Shown here piece by piece: positions 16,654 to 27,407 of a stretch of 64,000 nt of DNA; position 1 is the first letter of the stretch, and each line of letters begins with the position of its first letter. The position numbers and the translations under genes are program-made. The stretch covers positions 4,774,001 through 4,838,000 of the forward strand of contig NZ_CP014475.1 of the NCBI RefSeq assembly GCF_001583415.1. The letters are read 5' to 3'. The notes below the pieces were generated by a model. That model was not told the origin of the DNA. It did not search any database and saw only the letters and a program-made list of their open reading frames with translations. Source of the stretch: Mycolicibacterium phlei (GTDB lineage: Bacteria > Actinomycetota > Actinomycetes > Mycobacteriales > Mycobacteriaceae).

Positions 16654-17549
16654 TGACTGACCTCGAGCCGATCACGCTGACAGATCCGGCGTCGCCGATG
16701 ACCGCGACGTTCGTGCCGCGCGCGGGGATGGTCGGCACCTCGCTGCGCGACGGCGACGACGAGTTCCTCGGCCAGCGCCGCGGGCTGGAGGGCTATCTGC
16801 GCGACGGTAAGACGACGGGCATCCCGATCCTCTACCCGTGGGCGAACCGGTTGAGCGCCAACACCTATCGCGTCGACGGCACCGTCGTCACGCTCACCGC
16901 CGGGGTGGGCGGGGTCCGGACCGACGCCAACGGCGCGCCCATCCACGGTGTGCTCACCGCGTACCCGCGGTGGGTGGTGACCGAGCACACCGGCGACAGC
17001 CTGACCGCGGTCGTCGACTTCGACACCCCGGATCTGCTCGCGTCGTTCCCGTTCCCGCACACGCTGATCCAGCGGGTGAGCCTGCGGGAGCGGACCCTGA
17101 CGGTCGAGACCACGGTGCGGCCGACCACGGCGGCGGTACCGCTGTGCTTCGGCTATCACCCGTATCTCACGATCCCGGGGGTGCCGCGCTCACAGTGGAC
17201 GCTGACCACTCCGGCGATGCGTCACCTGCCGGTCGACGAGCGCGGAATCCCCACCGGAGAGGCGCATCCGTGGGAGGGCTCAACCGCCGAGCTGGCGGAC
17301 CGCACCTACGACGACGGCTTCGACCAGGTCCCCGACGGCGCGGTGTTCACCATCGCCGCCGGCGCCCGCCGAATCGACGTCACCTTCGAAACCGGTTATC
17401 CCGCAGCGCAACTGTTCGCCCCGCCCGGGGAGAACCTGATCGCGATCGAACCGATGGCCGCGCCCACCGACGCGCTGCGCCGGGGCACATACCGCGAAGC
17501 GGCCCCCGGCATGCCGGAGACCGCCCGGTTCTCGATCGCGGTGAGTTAG
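16653..17549 (+). CDS. Aldose 1-epimerase (galactose mutarotase)-like protein
   Basis: 298 residues of the galactose-mutarotase beta-sandwich fold. Visible family features: GIPILYPWANRLSANTYRVDG (substrate-side Asn-Arg), APIHGVL with the catalytic-type His, FGYHPYLTIPGV with the second His, and an acidic LIAIEPMAAPTDAL near the C-terminus containing the catalytic Glu. Starts at ATG 16653 (TGATG junction with the flavohaemoglobin). Its stop overlaps the convergent hspR stop by four bases. Sugar specificity is unknown; some members act on glucose-6-phosphate. Confidence 0.85.
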   Translation: MTDLEPITLTDPASPMTATFVPRAGMVGTSLRDGDDEFLGQRRGLEGYLRDGKTTGIPILYPWANRLSANTYRVDGTVVTLTAGVGGVRTDANGAPIHGVLTAYPRWVVTEHTGDSLTAVVDFDTPDLLASFPFPHTLIQRVSLRERTLTVETTVRPTTAAVPLCFGYHPYLTIPGVPRSQWTLTTPAMRHLPVDERGIPTGEAHPWEGSTAELADRTYDDGFDQVPDGAVFTIAAGARRIDVTFETGYPAAQLFAPPGENLIAIEPMAAPTDALRRGTYREAAPGMPETARFSIAVS

Positions 17550-17929
17550 CGCTTGTTGCGCGGCTGCCAGAGCACGACCGCGGTGCTCTTCGGCAGCACC
17601 GCCAGATCGCGGCGCTGGGCGGCGCGCAGCGCCTCCACCTCCTCGGTGAGCTCGCGCACCCGCGACTGCAGTGCCTCGACCTGATTGGTCAACTCGATGA
17701 TGCGCTTGATGCCGGCCAGGTTGACGCCCTCGTCCTGCGACAGCCGCTGCACCTCGCGCAGCAGCTCGACGTCATGCCACGAGTAGCGCCGTCCGCCACC
17801 GGCGGTGCGCTGCGGCCGGACCAGGCCGAGCCGGTCGTAGGTGCGCAGTGTCTGCGCATGCATCCCCGCCAGCTCGGCCGCGACCGAGATCATGAAGGTC
17901 CGTGCCTCGTCCTTGGGCTGCTTGGCCAT
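17546..17929 (-). CDS. hspR: HspR, MerR-family heat-shock repressor
   Basis: 127 residues. MerR-type winged helix at the N-terminus (MISVAAELAGMHAQTLRTYDRLGL, then RPQRTAGGGRRYSWHDVELL), followed by a coiled-coil (TNQVEALQSRVRELTEEVEAL). Represses the dnaK operon by binding HAIR inverted repeats, two of which occur upstream of dnaK in this window. The ATG at 17929 overlaps the dnaJ stop (ATGA); the upstream frame giving MGRCV is within dnaJ. Last gene of the dnaK-grpE-dnaJ-hspR operon, so it is autoregulated. Confidence 0.95.
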   Translation of the reverse strand: MAKQPKDEARTFMISVAAELAGMHAQTLRTYDRLGLVRPQRTAGGGRRYSWHDVELLREVQRLSQDEGVNLAGIKRIIELTNQVEALQSRVRELTEEVEALRAAQRRDLAVLPKSTAVVLWQPRNKR

Positions 17930-19101
17930 CACGCACCTGCCCATCCGGCCCGCGGGTCGAACCCGCTGGCCCGCTCCGCTTTCGCGTACGCCTCCAACGC
18001 CTCGACCGCCTCGGGCGGAAGGTTCGGCGGCACCGCCACCTTCACGGTGACCAGCAGGTCACCGTGGCCGCCCGAGCGTTTCGGGATCCCCCGTCCGCGC
18101 ACCCGCAGGATGCGGCCGTCCGAGGTGCCCTTGGGCACCCGCACACCGACCTTGCCTTCCAGCGTCGGCACCGAAAGCGTTGTGCCCAGGGCGAGTTCGT
18201 GGAAGCTGACCGGGACGGTGACGGTCAGGTCGTCGCCGTCGCGGCCGAACACCTTGTCCGGGCGCACGTGCACGGTGACATACAGGTCACCCGACGGCGC
18301 ACCGCGCAGCCCGGCCTCACCCTGTCCGGCCAGCCGGATCCGCTGACCGTCCTCGACACCCGGCGGGATCCGCACGTTGATCGTGCGGGTGCGGGTGGCC
18401 ACCCCGGTGCCCTTGCACTCCTGGCAGGGGTGCTCGATGATCGAGCCGCTGCCACGACATTCGGTGCACGGTTCGGAGAACCCGAATGCGCCCTGGTTGC
18501 GGCTGATCACGCCGGCACCGTTGCAGCTGCGGCACACCTTCGGGCTGGTGCCCGGGCGGGCGCCGCTGCCATGGCAGTTCGTACACGGGGCCGGGCTGGT
18601 GAGCCGCAGCGGCATCATCACGCCCTTGGCGGCCTCGACGAACGACAGCTCCGTCTCGGTCTCGAGGTCATTGCCCCGGCGCGGCCTGCTGGGCCGCGGC
18701 TGCTGGGCGCCGCGCCCGAACAGCCCCCCGAACAGGTCGCCGATGTTCGCGCCGCCGGTCTGGCCGGCCGCGTCGAACAGGTCGTTGAGATTGAATTCGA
18801 CGCCATCGCCAAACCCGCCGAAGCCACCGCCGCCACCGCCGAATCTGCGGCCGAAACCGCCGTTGGCGAAAAGCCGCCGGGTTTCGTCGTATTGCTTGCG
18901 CTTCTGCGGGTCGGTGAGCACCTCCTTGGCCTCGGACACCGCCTTGTAGCGTTCCTCGGCCGCCGGGTTGCCCGGGTTTCGGTCGGGATGGTTCTCCGCG
19001 AGCAGCTTGCGGGCCGCCCGCTTGATCTCTTGTTCGCTGGCGTCAGAGGAGACGCCGAGCTCCTTGTAGAAGTCCTTTTCGACCCACTCACGCTGAGCCA
19101 T
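17929..19101 (-). CDS. dnaJ: Chaperone DnaJ1
   Basis: 390 residues. J domain with HPD motif (ENHPDRNPGN, about residue 38-47), Gly/Phe-rich linker (FGGGGGGFGGFGDG), four CXXCXGXG zinc-binding repeats (CTNCHGSG, CRSCNGAG, CTECRGSG, CQECKGTG, about 160-240) and C-terminal substrate-binding domains. Cochaperone stimulating DnaK ATPase. Separated from grpE by 153 bases containing a strong stem-loop; overlapped by hspR. Confidence 0.97.
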   Translation of the reverse strand: MAQREWVEKDFYKELGVSSDASEQEIKRAARKLLAENHPDRNPGNPAAEERYKAVSEAKEVLTDPQKRKQYDETRRLFANGGFGRRFGGGGGGFGGFGDGVEFNLNDLFDAAGQTGGANIGDLFGGLFGRGAQQPRPSRPRRGNDLETETELSFVEAAKGVMMPLRLTSPAPCTNCHGSGARPGTSPKVCRSCNGAGVISRNQGAFGFSEPCTECRGSGSIIEHPCQECKGTGVATRTRTINVRIPPGVEDGQRIRLAGQGEAGLRGAPSGDLYVTVHVRPDKVFGRDGDDLTVTVPVSFHELALGTTLSVPTLEGKVGVRVPKGTSDGRILRVRGRGIPKRSGGHGDLLVTVKVAVPPNLPPEAVEALEAYAKAERASGFDPRAGWAGA

Positions 19102-19207
19102 GTCGCGTCACCTCCTTCCGCACGTTTCTCGTTCTGTCTCTGCTCTGTCTCTGATTCTGCTGGTTGCCGGGCGATCCCGTGGGATTGCCGGGCAGTTGCG
19201 CCGAGTA

Positions 19208-19241
19208 GAAGGTGGCGCGGGAGTAGTCCCACGCCACCTTC
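19208..19241 (-). terminator. Stem-loop between grpE and dnaJ
   Basis: Perfect 10-base arms GAAGGTGGCG (19208-19217) and CGCCACCTTC (19232-19241), with an additional GGGA/TCCC pairing inside. There is no U-tract, so it is more likely a partial terminator or RNA-processing/stability element that sets the dnaK-grpE to dnaJ-hspR ratio than a full terminator. Confidence 0.6.
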
Positions 19242-19254
19242 GCCGCCTCGGCCG

Positions 19255-19928
19255 TCAACCGGCCTCGCCGGCCGGCGGTTGCTGTTCGGGCTGCTCGGGT
19301 GCCTCCTCCTGCTGGGCGTCCGCACCGGCGCCGCTGTCGTCGTCGGGAACGGTGTCGACCACCCCGACGAGCGCGTGGCGCACCACGGTCTCCCCGACCC
19401 GGTAGCCCCGGCGCATCACGGTGCCGATCACCGGGTGGGTGCCGTCGCCCTCGTGCTGCACGGCCTCGTGAAGCGCGGGGTCGAAGTCCTCACCCTCGGC
19501 GCCGAATGCCGAAAGCCCAAGGCCCTCAAGAATTCCGGTGAGCTTGTCGGCGACCGCCTTGAACGGACCGCTCTCCAGGTCCCCGTGACTACGGGCCCGG
19601 TCGAGGTCGTCGAGAACCGGCAGCAGCTCGGTGAGCACCGAGGCCTTCGACCGGTCCGCGGCCGCCTGCTGCTCGCGCAGCGCCCGCTTGCGGTAGTTGG
19701 CGAACTCGGCCTGGACCCGCTGCAGGTCGGCGAGCAGTTCGGCGGCCTTGTCGGCCGCCTCCCCACCCTCGGCCTGCCCGGCGGGCGCCGCCGGAGCCGG
19801 ATCGCCGGACTCCGACGGGCCCGATGCCGTACCCGATGACTGAGCGTTCGGGTCTCGAACCTCACCGGTGACCGGGTCGATCCGCCGTTTGTCGGTGACG
19901 GTCACCGGCTCGTGCGAATCGTTGTCGG

Positions 19929-19932
<4 letters not shown>
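19255..19932 (-). CDS. grpE: Nucleotide exchange factor GrpE
   Basis: 225 residues. Acidic, low-complexity N-terminus (1-70), long coiled-coil (LLADLQRVQAEFANYRKRAL, about 75-105), then the beta domain with PVIGTVMRRGYRVGETVVRHALVGV split across residues 170-195. Promotes ADP release from DnaK. GTG at 19932 overlaps the dnaK stop (GTGA), so the two are translationally coupled. A Gln/Glu/Pro-rich tail is typical for mycobacterial GrpE. Confidence 0.95.
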
Positions 19933-21782
<1,850 letters not shown>

Positions 21783-21814
21783 TGTGGTTCCTCCTGAGTA
21801 GTCCTTAGTACGGG

Positions 21815-21890
21815 TCTGAGTGCACCGCACTCAAGACTGCGCTGACCGACTCTACCGTGTCAACTCAGACTTGAGTGTAGTGCGCTCAAG
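21815..21890 (-). promoter_or_regulatory. dnaK promoter region with two HAIR (HspR) boxes
   Basis: HAIR consensus is CTTGAGT-N7-ACTCAAG. Copy one, at 21815-21835, reads TCTGAGT-N7-ACTCAAG (right half perfect). Copy two, at 21870-21890, reads CTTGAGT-N7-GCTCAAG (left half perfect). A TTGACA lies between them on the coding strand, and TTGAGT plus TACTAA hexamers occur nearer the gene, so HspR binding would cover promoter elements. Confidence 0.88.
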
Positions 21891-21919
21891 TTGTTCGATG
21901 GCTTCAACGGACCCGTGCG

Positions 21920-24640
21920 TCAATTTGTTCCCCGAGTTGTTCCCCGAGCCGCCCGGTATCTCCGCACCACCGCTTTCTCCAGCTCAACGGCACCGAAGAC
22001 CACCGCGCCGACGCCCGCGGCCTTCACCCAGTCCAGGAGTCCGAGCGGCGTGGTGTCGAAGGTGGCGTTCATCACCGGGGCGTAGGTGAACAGGGCGGTC
22101 AGCAGCACGCAGGCCACCACGGTCGCGAACGCGACCCGGTTGCCGAACAGTCCCGACCAGTTCAGCACCGGTTTGAGCAGGAACCGGTTGTTGAGCAGAT
22201 AGAACATCTCGGCCACCACGATCGCGTTGACCGCCATCGTGCGGGCGGTCTGCACGCTGGTGCCGTTGCGCAGCTCCCACAGGAACATCAGCAGCGCGCC
22301 GGCGGCCATCAGCACCGACACCAGCGCCACCCGCCAGACGAAGTAGCCGGACAGCAGGCTCTCGCCCGGCGGGCGCGGGCGACGCTCCATCACGTCGGGC
22401 TCGGTGGGCTCGAAGGCCAGCGCCACCCCGAGCGTCGCCGAGGTGACCAGGTTGATCCACAGCAGCTGCGCCGGTGTCATCGGCAGGGTCAGCTGGAACA
22501 GGATCGCCGCGATCACCACCAGCGCCTCACCGCCATTGGTGGGCAGCATGAACAGGATGAACTTGCGGATGTTGTCGTAGACGCCGCGACCCTCCGACAC
22601 CGCGGCGGCGATGGTGGCGAAGTTGTCGTCGGCCAGCACGATGTCCGCGGCCTCCTTGGCGGCCTCGGTGCCCCGCCTGCCCATCGCCACCCCGATGTCG
22701 GAGCGTTTCAGTGCGGGCGCGTCGTTGACGCCGTCACCGGTCATCGCGACGACCTCACCCTCGGCCTGCAGCGCGCGGACCAGCCGCAGCTTGTGCTCCG
22801 GGCTGGCACGGGCGAACACGTCACGGTCGCAGGCGATGTCGCGCAGCTGCGTCTCGTCCATCGCCGCGATCTCCTGGCCGGTGACCGCGGGCTTGCCGAC
22901 GCCGACGCCGAGCTGGGCCCCGATCTCGCGGGCGGTGTCGGCGTGGTCGCCGGTGATCATCTTGACCTTGATCCCGGCGCGGTGGCAGTCCCGCACGGCC
23001 GCAACGGCTTCCGGCCGCAGCGGATCGATGATCCCGACCAGCCCGAGCATGGTGAAGCCGCCGTCGGTCAGATCCTCGAGCACCAGTTGGCCGGGCGTGC
23101 GCGGATCACCGTGCCGCTGCGCCATGGCCAGCACCCGCAGCCCCTGCGCGGCGATGCCCGCGGCGACGTCGTGCCAGTAGTCGCGGTCGATCGGCCGCGC
23201 GCCGTGCCGGTCGAGTTGGTGCTCGCACAACGCGATCACCCGCTCGGGGGCGCCCTTGATCACCACCAGGGACCGGCCGTCGGTGTCGCGGTGCAGCGTG
23301 CCCATCATCCGGATCTCGGACTCGAACGGCACCGAGTCCAGCCGCGGCGCCGCCGCCACCGCCGCCGCGTACGACAGCCCGATCTTCTCGCCGAGCACCA
23401 GCAGCGCGGCCTCGGTCGGGTCGCCGGTGATGCTCCAGGCGCCGTCGTCCTCCTGCTGCAGGGTGGAGTCGTTGCACAGCACCGCGGCGCGAATCGTGCT
23501 CTGCAGCACCGGATAGTGGACGGACTCGATGACCTTGCCGTCGACGGTGAGGTCGCCGACCGGCGTATAGCCGACGCCGCCGACGTCGAATTCGTGGCCG
23601 CCGCAGACGATTCGCTGCACGGTCATCTCGTTGCTGGTCAACGTGCCGGTCTTGTCGGAGCAGATGACCGTCACCGAGCCCAGCGCCTCGACGGCGGGCA
23701 GCCGCCGCACGATCGCGTGGCGGCGCGACATCTTCTGCACCCCGATGGCCAGGGTGACGGTGAGGATGGCGGGCAGCCCCTCCGGGATCGCCGAGGCGAT
23801 CAGCGCCACCACCATCATGAACATCAGCGCCACGTCGTGGCCGCGGACCAGCACGCCGAGCGCGAACGTGCCCGCCGCGAACAGCAGGATCACCAGGGCC
23901 AGCCACCGGCCGAACCGGTCGATCTGGCGCAGCATCGGCGTGCTGGTCACCGAGATCCCGGCCAGCATGCGGTTGATCCGGCCCAGTTCGGTGTCGCTGC
24001 CGGTGCCGACGACGACTCCGGTCGCCTGACCGTGCACCACCAGCGTGCCCGAATAGGCCATCCCGGCCCGGTCCCCGATCGGCGCGTCGGCGGCCACCGC
24101 CTCGGTCGACTTCTCCACCGGCACGGACTCACCGGTGAGCGCGGACTCGTCGATCAGCAGGCCGTCGGCGCTCAGCAGTCGGACATCGGCGGGAACCCGG
24201 TCGCCGGAGGCGATCCGGACGATGTCGCCGGGCACCAGGTCGGCGGCGTCGATGTCGGCGACCCGGCCGTTGCGGATGACGGTGGCGTGCGGGGACAGCA
24301 TCCTGCGGATGGCGTCCATCGCCGCCTCGGCCCTGCCCTCCTGCAGGAACGCGATGATCACGTTGACCACGACCGCGGCGGCCAGCACGACGGTGTCCAC
24401 CCAGTGCGCCAGCACCGCGGTGACCACCGCGGCGGCCATCATCACGTACAGCAGGATGTTGTGGAACTGACGGAAGAACCGCACCACCGGGTGCTGGCGC
24501 TTGGCCTGCGGCAGCCGGTTTGCACCGTACCGGCGCCGCCGGGCGTCGACCTCACGGTCGGTCAGCCCGTCGGCCGAACACCCCAGTTCGGCGAGCACCT
24601 CGTCAGGTGTCAGGACATGCCACTGAGACTCCGCGCTCAC
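21920..24640 (-). CDS. ctpF: CtpF-like P2A-type cation-transporting P-type ATPase
   Basis: 906 residues from the GTG at 24640, the length remembered for M. tuberculosis CtpF; an ATG at 24673 would add 11 residues but lacks a good ribosome-binding site. Domains: N-terminal cation-ATPase domain, actuator loop with LTGESVPVEK, M4 motif ASAIPEGLPAIL (P2A signature), phosphorylation motif ICSDKTGTLTSNE, hinge MTGDGVNDAPALKRSDIGVAMG, and six C-terminal spans with LWINLVTSATLGVALAFEP. Predicted calcium or alkali/other cation efflux across the plasma membrane. Lies upstream of dnaK on the same strand, 137 bases before the operon's start region, so the dnaK promoter separates the two. Confidence 0.88.
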   Translation of the reverse strand: MSAESQWHVLTPDEVLAELGCSADGLTDREVDARRRRYGANRLPQAKRQHPVVRFFRQFHNILLYVMMAAAVVTAVLAHWVDTVVLAAAVVVNVIIAFLQEGRAEAAMDAIRRMLSPHATVIRNGRVADIDAADLVPGDIVRIASGDRVPADVRLLSADGLLIDESALTGESVPVEKSTEAVAADAPIGDRAGMAYSGTLVVHGQATGVVVGTGSDTELGRINRMLAGISVTSTPMLRQIDRFGRWLALVILLFAAGTFALGVLVRGHDVALMFMMVVALIASAIPEGLPAILTVTLAIGVQKMSRRHAIVRRLPAVEALGSVTVICSDKTGTLTSNEMTVQRIVCGGHEFDVGGVGYTPVGDLTVDGKVIESVHYPVLQSTIRAAVLCNDSTLQQEDDGAWSITGDPTEAALLVLGEKIGLSYAAAVAAAPRLDSVPFESEIRMMGTLHRDTDGRSLVVIKGAPERVIALCEHQLDRHGARPIDRDYWHDVAAGIAAQGLRVLAMAQRHGDPRTPGQLVLEDLTDGGFTMLGLVGIIDPLRPEAVAAVRDCHRAGIKVKMITGDHADTAREIGAQLGVGVGKPAVTGQEIAAMDETQLRDIACDRDVFARASPEHKLRLVRALQAEGEVVAMTGDGVNDAPALKRSDIGVAMGRRGTEAAKEAADIVLADDNFATIAAAVSEGRGVYDNIRKFILFMLPTNGGEALVVIAAILFQLTLPMTPAQLLWINLVTSATLGVALAFEPTEPDVMERRPRPPGESLLSGYFVWRVALVSVLMAAGALLMFLWELRNGTSVQTARTMAVNAIVVAEMFYLLNNRFLLKPVLNWSGLFGNRVAFATVVACVLLTALFTYAPVMNATFDTTPLGLLDWVKAAGVGAVVFGAVELEKAVVRRYRAARGTTRGTN

Positions 24641-24748
24641 GTACCCCCATCCCCTCACAGTGTCTGAATTCATTGTCGAGAGGTCAGGGCCCGGGAACTA
24701 GGGCCGCAGGTCACTTCACGTTGGCGGCGAGCCGCCTATGGTGGCGAT

Positions 24749-25372
24749 ATGACCGCCGCCCAGCGTGAACGCGCCGCCCTTGTCCAGACGATGCGCGAGG
24801 CCGGGCCGGACGCGCCGACCCTGTGCGGGGACTGGACCACCCGCGACCTGGCCGCGCACCTGGTGGTGCGGGAACGCCGGCTCGACGCCGCCCCGGGCAT
24901 CATGGTGCCGGCGCTGGCCGGCTACACCGACAAGGTGCAGCGCAGCACCGCGCACGGCGGTTCGTACGAGGATCTGCTCGACAAGGTGGCCTCCGGGCCG
25001 CCGCTGTGGTCGCCGTTCAAGCTGATCGACCCGATCGCCAACATGGGCGAGATGTTCATCCACCACGAGGATGTCCGTCGCGCACAACCGGATTGGGAGC
25101 CCCGCCCGCTCGACGACCAGACCGTGGCCGCGCTGGGCCGGTCGCTGCCGTTCATGGCGCGGATGACGCTGGCCAAGGCGCCGGCGCGGCTGGTGCTGCG
25201 CACCCCGCAGGGCAGGACGCTGGCCACCGTCGGCCGCGGCCCCGAGGTCACGATCACCGGGGAGGCGCAGGAGATCGTGCTGTTCGTCTCCGGCCGCGAC
25301 CAGGTGCGGCTGGAGTTCGACGGCCCGGCTGAGACCGTCGCCGCTGTGAAGTCCAACCGCCAGGGGCTGTAA
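24749..25372 (+). CDS. DinB/maleylpyruvate isomerase-like metal-binding protein (TIGR03085 type)
   Basis: 207 residues. The N-terminal DinB-like helical bundle has the family phrases TLCGDWTTRDLAAHLVVRERR (with the first metal His) and NMGEMFIHHEDVRRAQPDW (His pair), followed by a C-terminal domain with LRTPQGRTLATVGRGPEVTI. Family members bind divalent metal, and many actinobacterial relatives use mycothiol; the specific reaction is unknown. Leaderless-type start: TATGGT hexamer (24737-24742) six bases before the ATG. Divergent from ctpF. Confidence 0.85.
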   Translation: MTAAQRERAALVQTMREAGPDAPTLCGDWTTRDLAAHLVVRERRLDAAPGIMVPALAGYTDKVQRSTAHGGSYEDLLDKVASGPPLWSPFKLIDPIANMGEMFIHHEDVRRAQPDWEPRPLDDQTVAALGRSLPFMARMTLAKAPARLVLRTPQGRTLATVGRGPEVTITGEAQEIVLFVSGRDQVRLEFDGPAETVAAVKSNRQGL

Positions 25373-25402
25373 CCCGGCGCGAGCGCGCCTAAGCTGGCCG
25401 CC

Positions 25403-26347
25403 GTGAGTTCTTCTGTCGATTTCCGGGTCTTCGTCGAACCCCAGCAGGGGGCAACCTACGCCGACCAGCTCGCGGTCGCCCGCGCCGCCGAGGAGCTCGG
25501 CTACTCGGCGTTCTTCCGCTCCGACCACTACCTGGCGATGAGCGGCGACGGCGGCCCCGGCCCCACCGACTCCTGGGTCACGCTGGCCGGCATCGCGCGG
25601 GAGACCTCGACGATCCGGCTGGGCACCATGGTCACCTCCGCGACGTTCCGCTATCCGGGACCGCTGGCCATCTCGGTCGCCCAGGTCGACGAGATGAGCG
25701 GCGGCCGAGTCGAATTCGGTATCGGAGCGGGTTGGTTCGAGGAGGAGCACAAGGCCTACGCGATCCCGTTCCCGCCGCTGCGCGAACGCTTCGACCGGCT
25801 CACCGAACAGCTGGAGATCATCACCGGGCTGTGGAGCACCCCGAAGGGCGAGACCTTCGACTACTCCGGCACCCACTACAGCGTGTCGGACTCCCCGGGC
25901 CTGCCCAAGCCCGCGCAGTCGCCGTATCCGCCGATCATCATCGGCGGGCAGGGCGCCAAGCGGACCCCGGCGCTGGCGGCCAGGTACGCCGCGGAGTTCA
26001 ACGTGCCGTTCGTCCCGCTGGAGACGGTCAAGACGCAGTTCGCGCGGGTGGCCGCGGCGGTGGCCGAGGCCGGCCGGGAGCCGGACTCGATGACCTACTC
26101 GGCGGCGTTCGTGGTGTGCGCCGGCCGCGACGAGGCCGAGATCGCGCGCCGTGCCGCCGCGATCCGGCGCGAGGTCGACGAACTGCGCAGCAACTCCCCC
26201 ACCGTCGGCACCGCCGGCGAGATCGCCGACCGGCTGGGCCCATTCATCGAGGCCGGTGTGCAGCGCGTCTACCTGCAGGTCCTGGACATGTCCGATCTGG
26301 ACCACCTGGACTTCTTCGCGCGTGAGGTGATCCCGCAACTGCGCTGA
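25403..26347 (+). CDS. LLM-class F420-dependent oxidoreductase
   Basis: 314 residues of the luciferase-like monooxygenase TIM barrel. Family phrases: AEELGYSAFFRSDHYLAM, GTMVTSATFRYPGPLAI, the phosphate-binding RVEFGIGAGWFEEEHKAYAI, PPIIIGGQGAKRTPALAARY. Mycobacterial relatives use cofactor F420 rather than FMN; substrate unknown. GTG at 25403 follows TAAGCT by seven bases (leaderless type). Only 30 bases separate it from the upstream gene, yet it has its own promoter-like hexamer. Confidence 0.88.
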   Translation: MSSSVDFRVFVEPQQGATYADQLAVARAAEELGYSAFFRSDHYLAMSGDGGPGPTDSWVTLAGIARETSTIRLGTMVTSATFRYPGPLAISVAQVDEMSGGRVEFGIGAGWFEEEHKAYAIPFPPLRERFDRLTEQLEIITGLWSTPKGETFDYSGTHYSVSDSPGLPKPAQSPYPPIIIGGQGAKRTPALAARYAAEFNVPFVPLETVKTQFARVAAAVAEAGREPDSMTYSAAFVVCAGRDEAEIARRAAAIRREVDELRSNSPTVGTAGEIADRLGPFIEAGVQRVYLQVLDMSDLDHLDFFAREVIPQLR

Positions 26348-26387
26348 ACAGGCGGAACCGAGCGGGCCGTGGTTACTATCGGTGGCC

Positions 26388-26858
26388 GTGGCCAGGGGCG
26401 AGTACCGCGACGAGGACGGCGGGCATGAGCAGCCCTGGTACAACCGCACCCCAACGGTCGTCGGCGCCAGCCTGGCGGCGCTGATCGCGATCGGGCTGCT
26501 GGTGCTGGCGGTGACGTGGGCGATGCGCCAGTTCAGCGAACCGACGCAGGCCCCGATGCACTTCGTCGAGCCGTCGTTCTCGTCGGCGCCGGACACCACG
26601 ACCGCGACCACCACGTCGACCATCACTTCGACCAGCCCGCCGGAGACCACCGAGATCAACGACCCGACGGAGTCCTCGGAGACTTCAGAGACCTCGGAGA
26701 CCTCGGAGACCTCCGAGTCCGAGACACCCGAATCGGAGACCGAATCCCGGCAGCGGACCACCCGACCGCGCCGTGACGATGACGACGAGGAGACCACGCG
26801 CACGACACGCCGCACACCGCGGACGAATGTGACGCGCACCCTCAATCCGTTCGGCTGA
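26388..26858 (+). CDS. Small single-pass membrane protein with Ser/Thr/Glu-rich outer tail (PWY-TM module)
   Basis: 156 residues from the GTG at 26388 (GTG at 26382 is an alternative). A short charged cytoplasmic segment ends in EQPWYNRTP (about 12-20), followed at once by one membrane span (VVGASLAALIAIGLLVLAVTW) and a low-complexity tail of Thr, Ser, Glu and Asp with four tandem ETS-type triplets (SETSETSETSETSE), then basic RTTRPRR. No catalytic domain. The PWY juxtamembrane motif recurs in the next gene and in the Hsp70-like protein at 32812. TACTAT at 26374-26379 precedes the start by eight bases. Function unknown; possible envelope anchor or sensor. Confidence 0.75.
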   Translation: MARGEYRDEDGGHEQPWYNRTPTVVGASLAALIAIGLLVLAVTWAMRQFSEPTQAPMHFVEPSFSSAPDTTTATTTSTITSTSPPETTEINDPTESSETSETSETSETSESETPESETESRQRTTRPRRDDDDEETTRTTRRTPRTNVTRTLNPFG

Positions 26859-26875
26859 GCGCCTACTATCGGCGC

Positions 26876-27400
26876 GTGGCGCGATACGGATCCGACGGCC
26901 CGGAGTACCCCGACCCGGAATATCCCGGTGATGAGCCCACCGTCTACGCCAACTACGGCACCGGCGGTTACGACACCGGCGGCTATGACCAGCAGCCCCC
27001 GGGCGGCGAGACCCCGTGGTACCGCAAGCCCGCCGCCCTGGTCGGGTTCGGCGCGGCCGGGGCGCTGCTGCTCGCGCTGATCGTGTGGGGGCTGGCCAGC
27101 CTGATCACCGGCGACGACGCGCCCACCCCGTCGCCCACCCTGACGCCGCTGACCACCACCTCGCGCGCGGCCACCAACGCACCGGCGCCCAGCACGACCG
27201 TCGTGCCCACCGAGACCGTCACCGTGACCCCGGAGACGACGAGTACCGAACCGACCACGACGACAACCACCACGACCACGACGACCGAGCCCACCACGAC
27301 GACGACCACCGAGCCGTCCACCACGACGGAGACGACGGTCACCACCGAGACCGAGACCGTCACCGAGACGGTGACCGAGACCCCCGACGAACCTGAGTGA
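26876..27400 (+). CDS. Small single-pass membrane protein with poly-Thr tail (PWY-TM module)
   Basis: 174 residues. Acidic Tyr/Gly/Pro-rich cytoplasmic part (repeats of YPDPEYPGD and GGYDTGGYD), then ETPWYRKPAALVGFG and one membrane span (AAGALLLALIVWGLASLI), then an outer tail of more than 80 residues that is mostly Thr with Glu, Pro and Val. Same plan as the preceding protein. GTG start six bases after TACTAT (26864-26869), identical in arrangement to its neighbour. Ends seven bases from the convergent iniC stop. Function unknown. Confidence 0.75.
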   Translation: MARYGSDGPEYPDPEYPGDEPTVYANYGTGGYDTGGYDQQPPGGETPWYRKPAALVGFGAAGALLLALIVWGLASLITGDDAPTPSPTLTPLTTTSRAATNAPAPSTTVVPTETVTVTPETTSTEPTTTTTTTTTTTEPTTTTTTEPSTTTETTVTTETETVTETVTETPDEPE

Positions 27401-27407
27401 TTCGGCT

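Noticed and set aside
26374..26384. GTG at 26382 as the start of the PWY protein
   Set aside because: It lies only two bases after the TACTAT hexamer; the GTG at 26388 fits the leaderless spacing better, though the first cannot be excluded.
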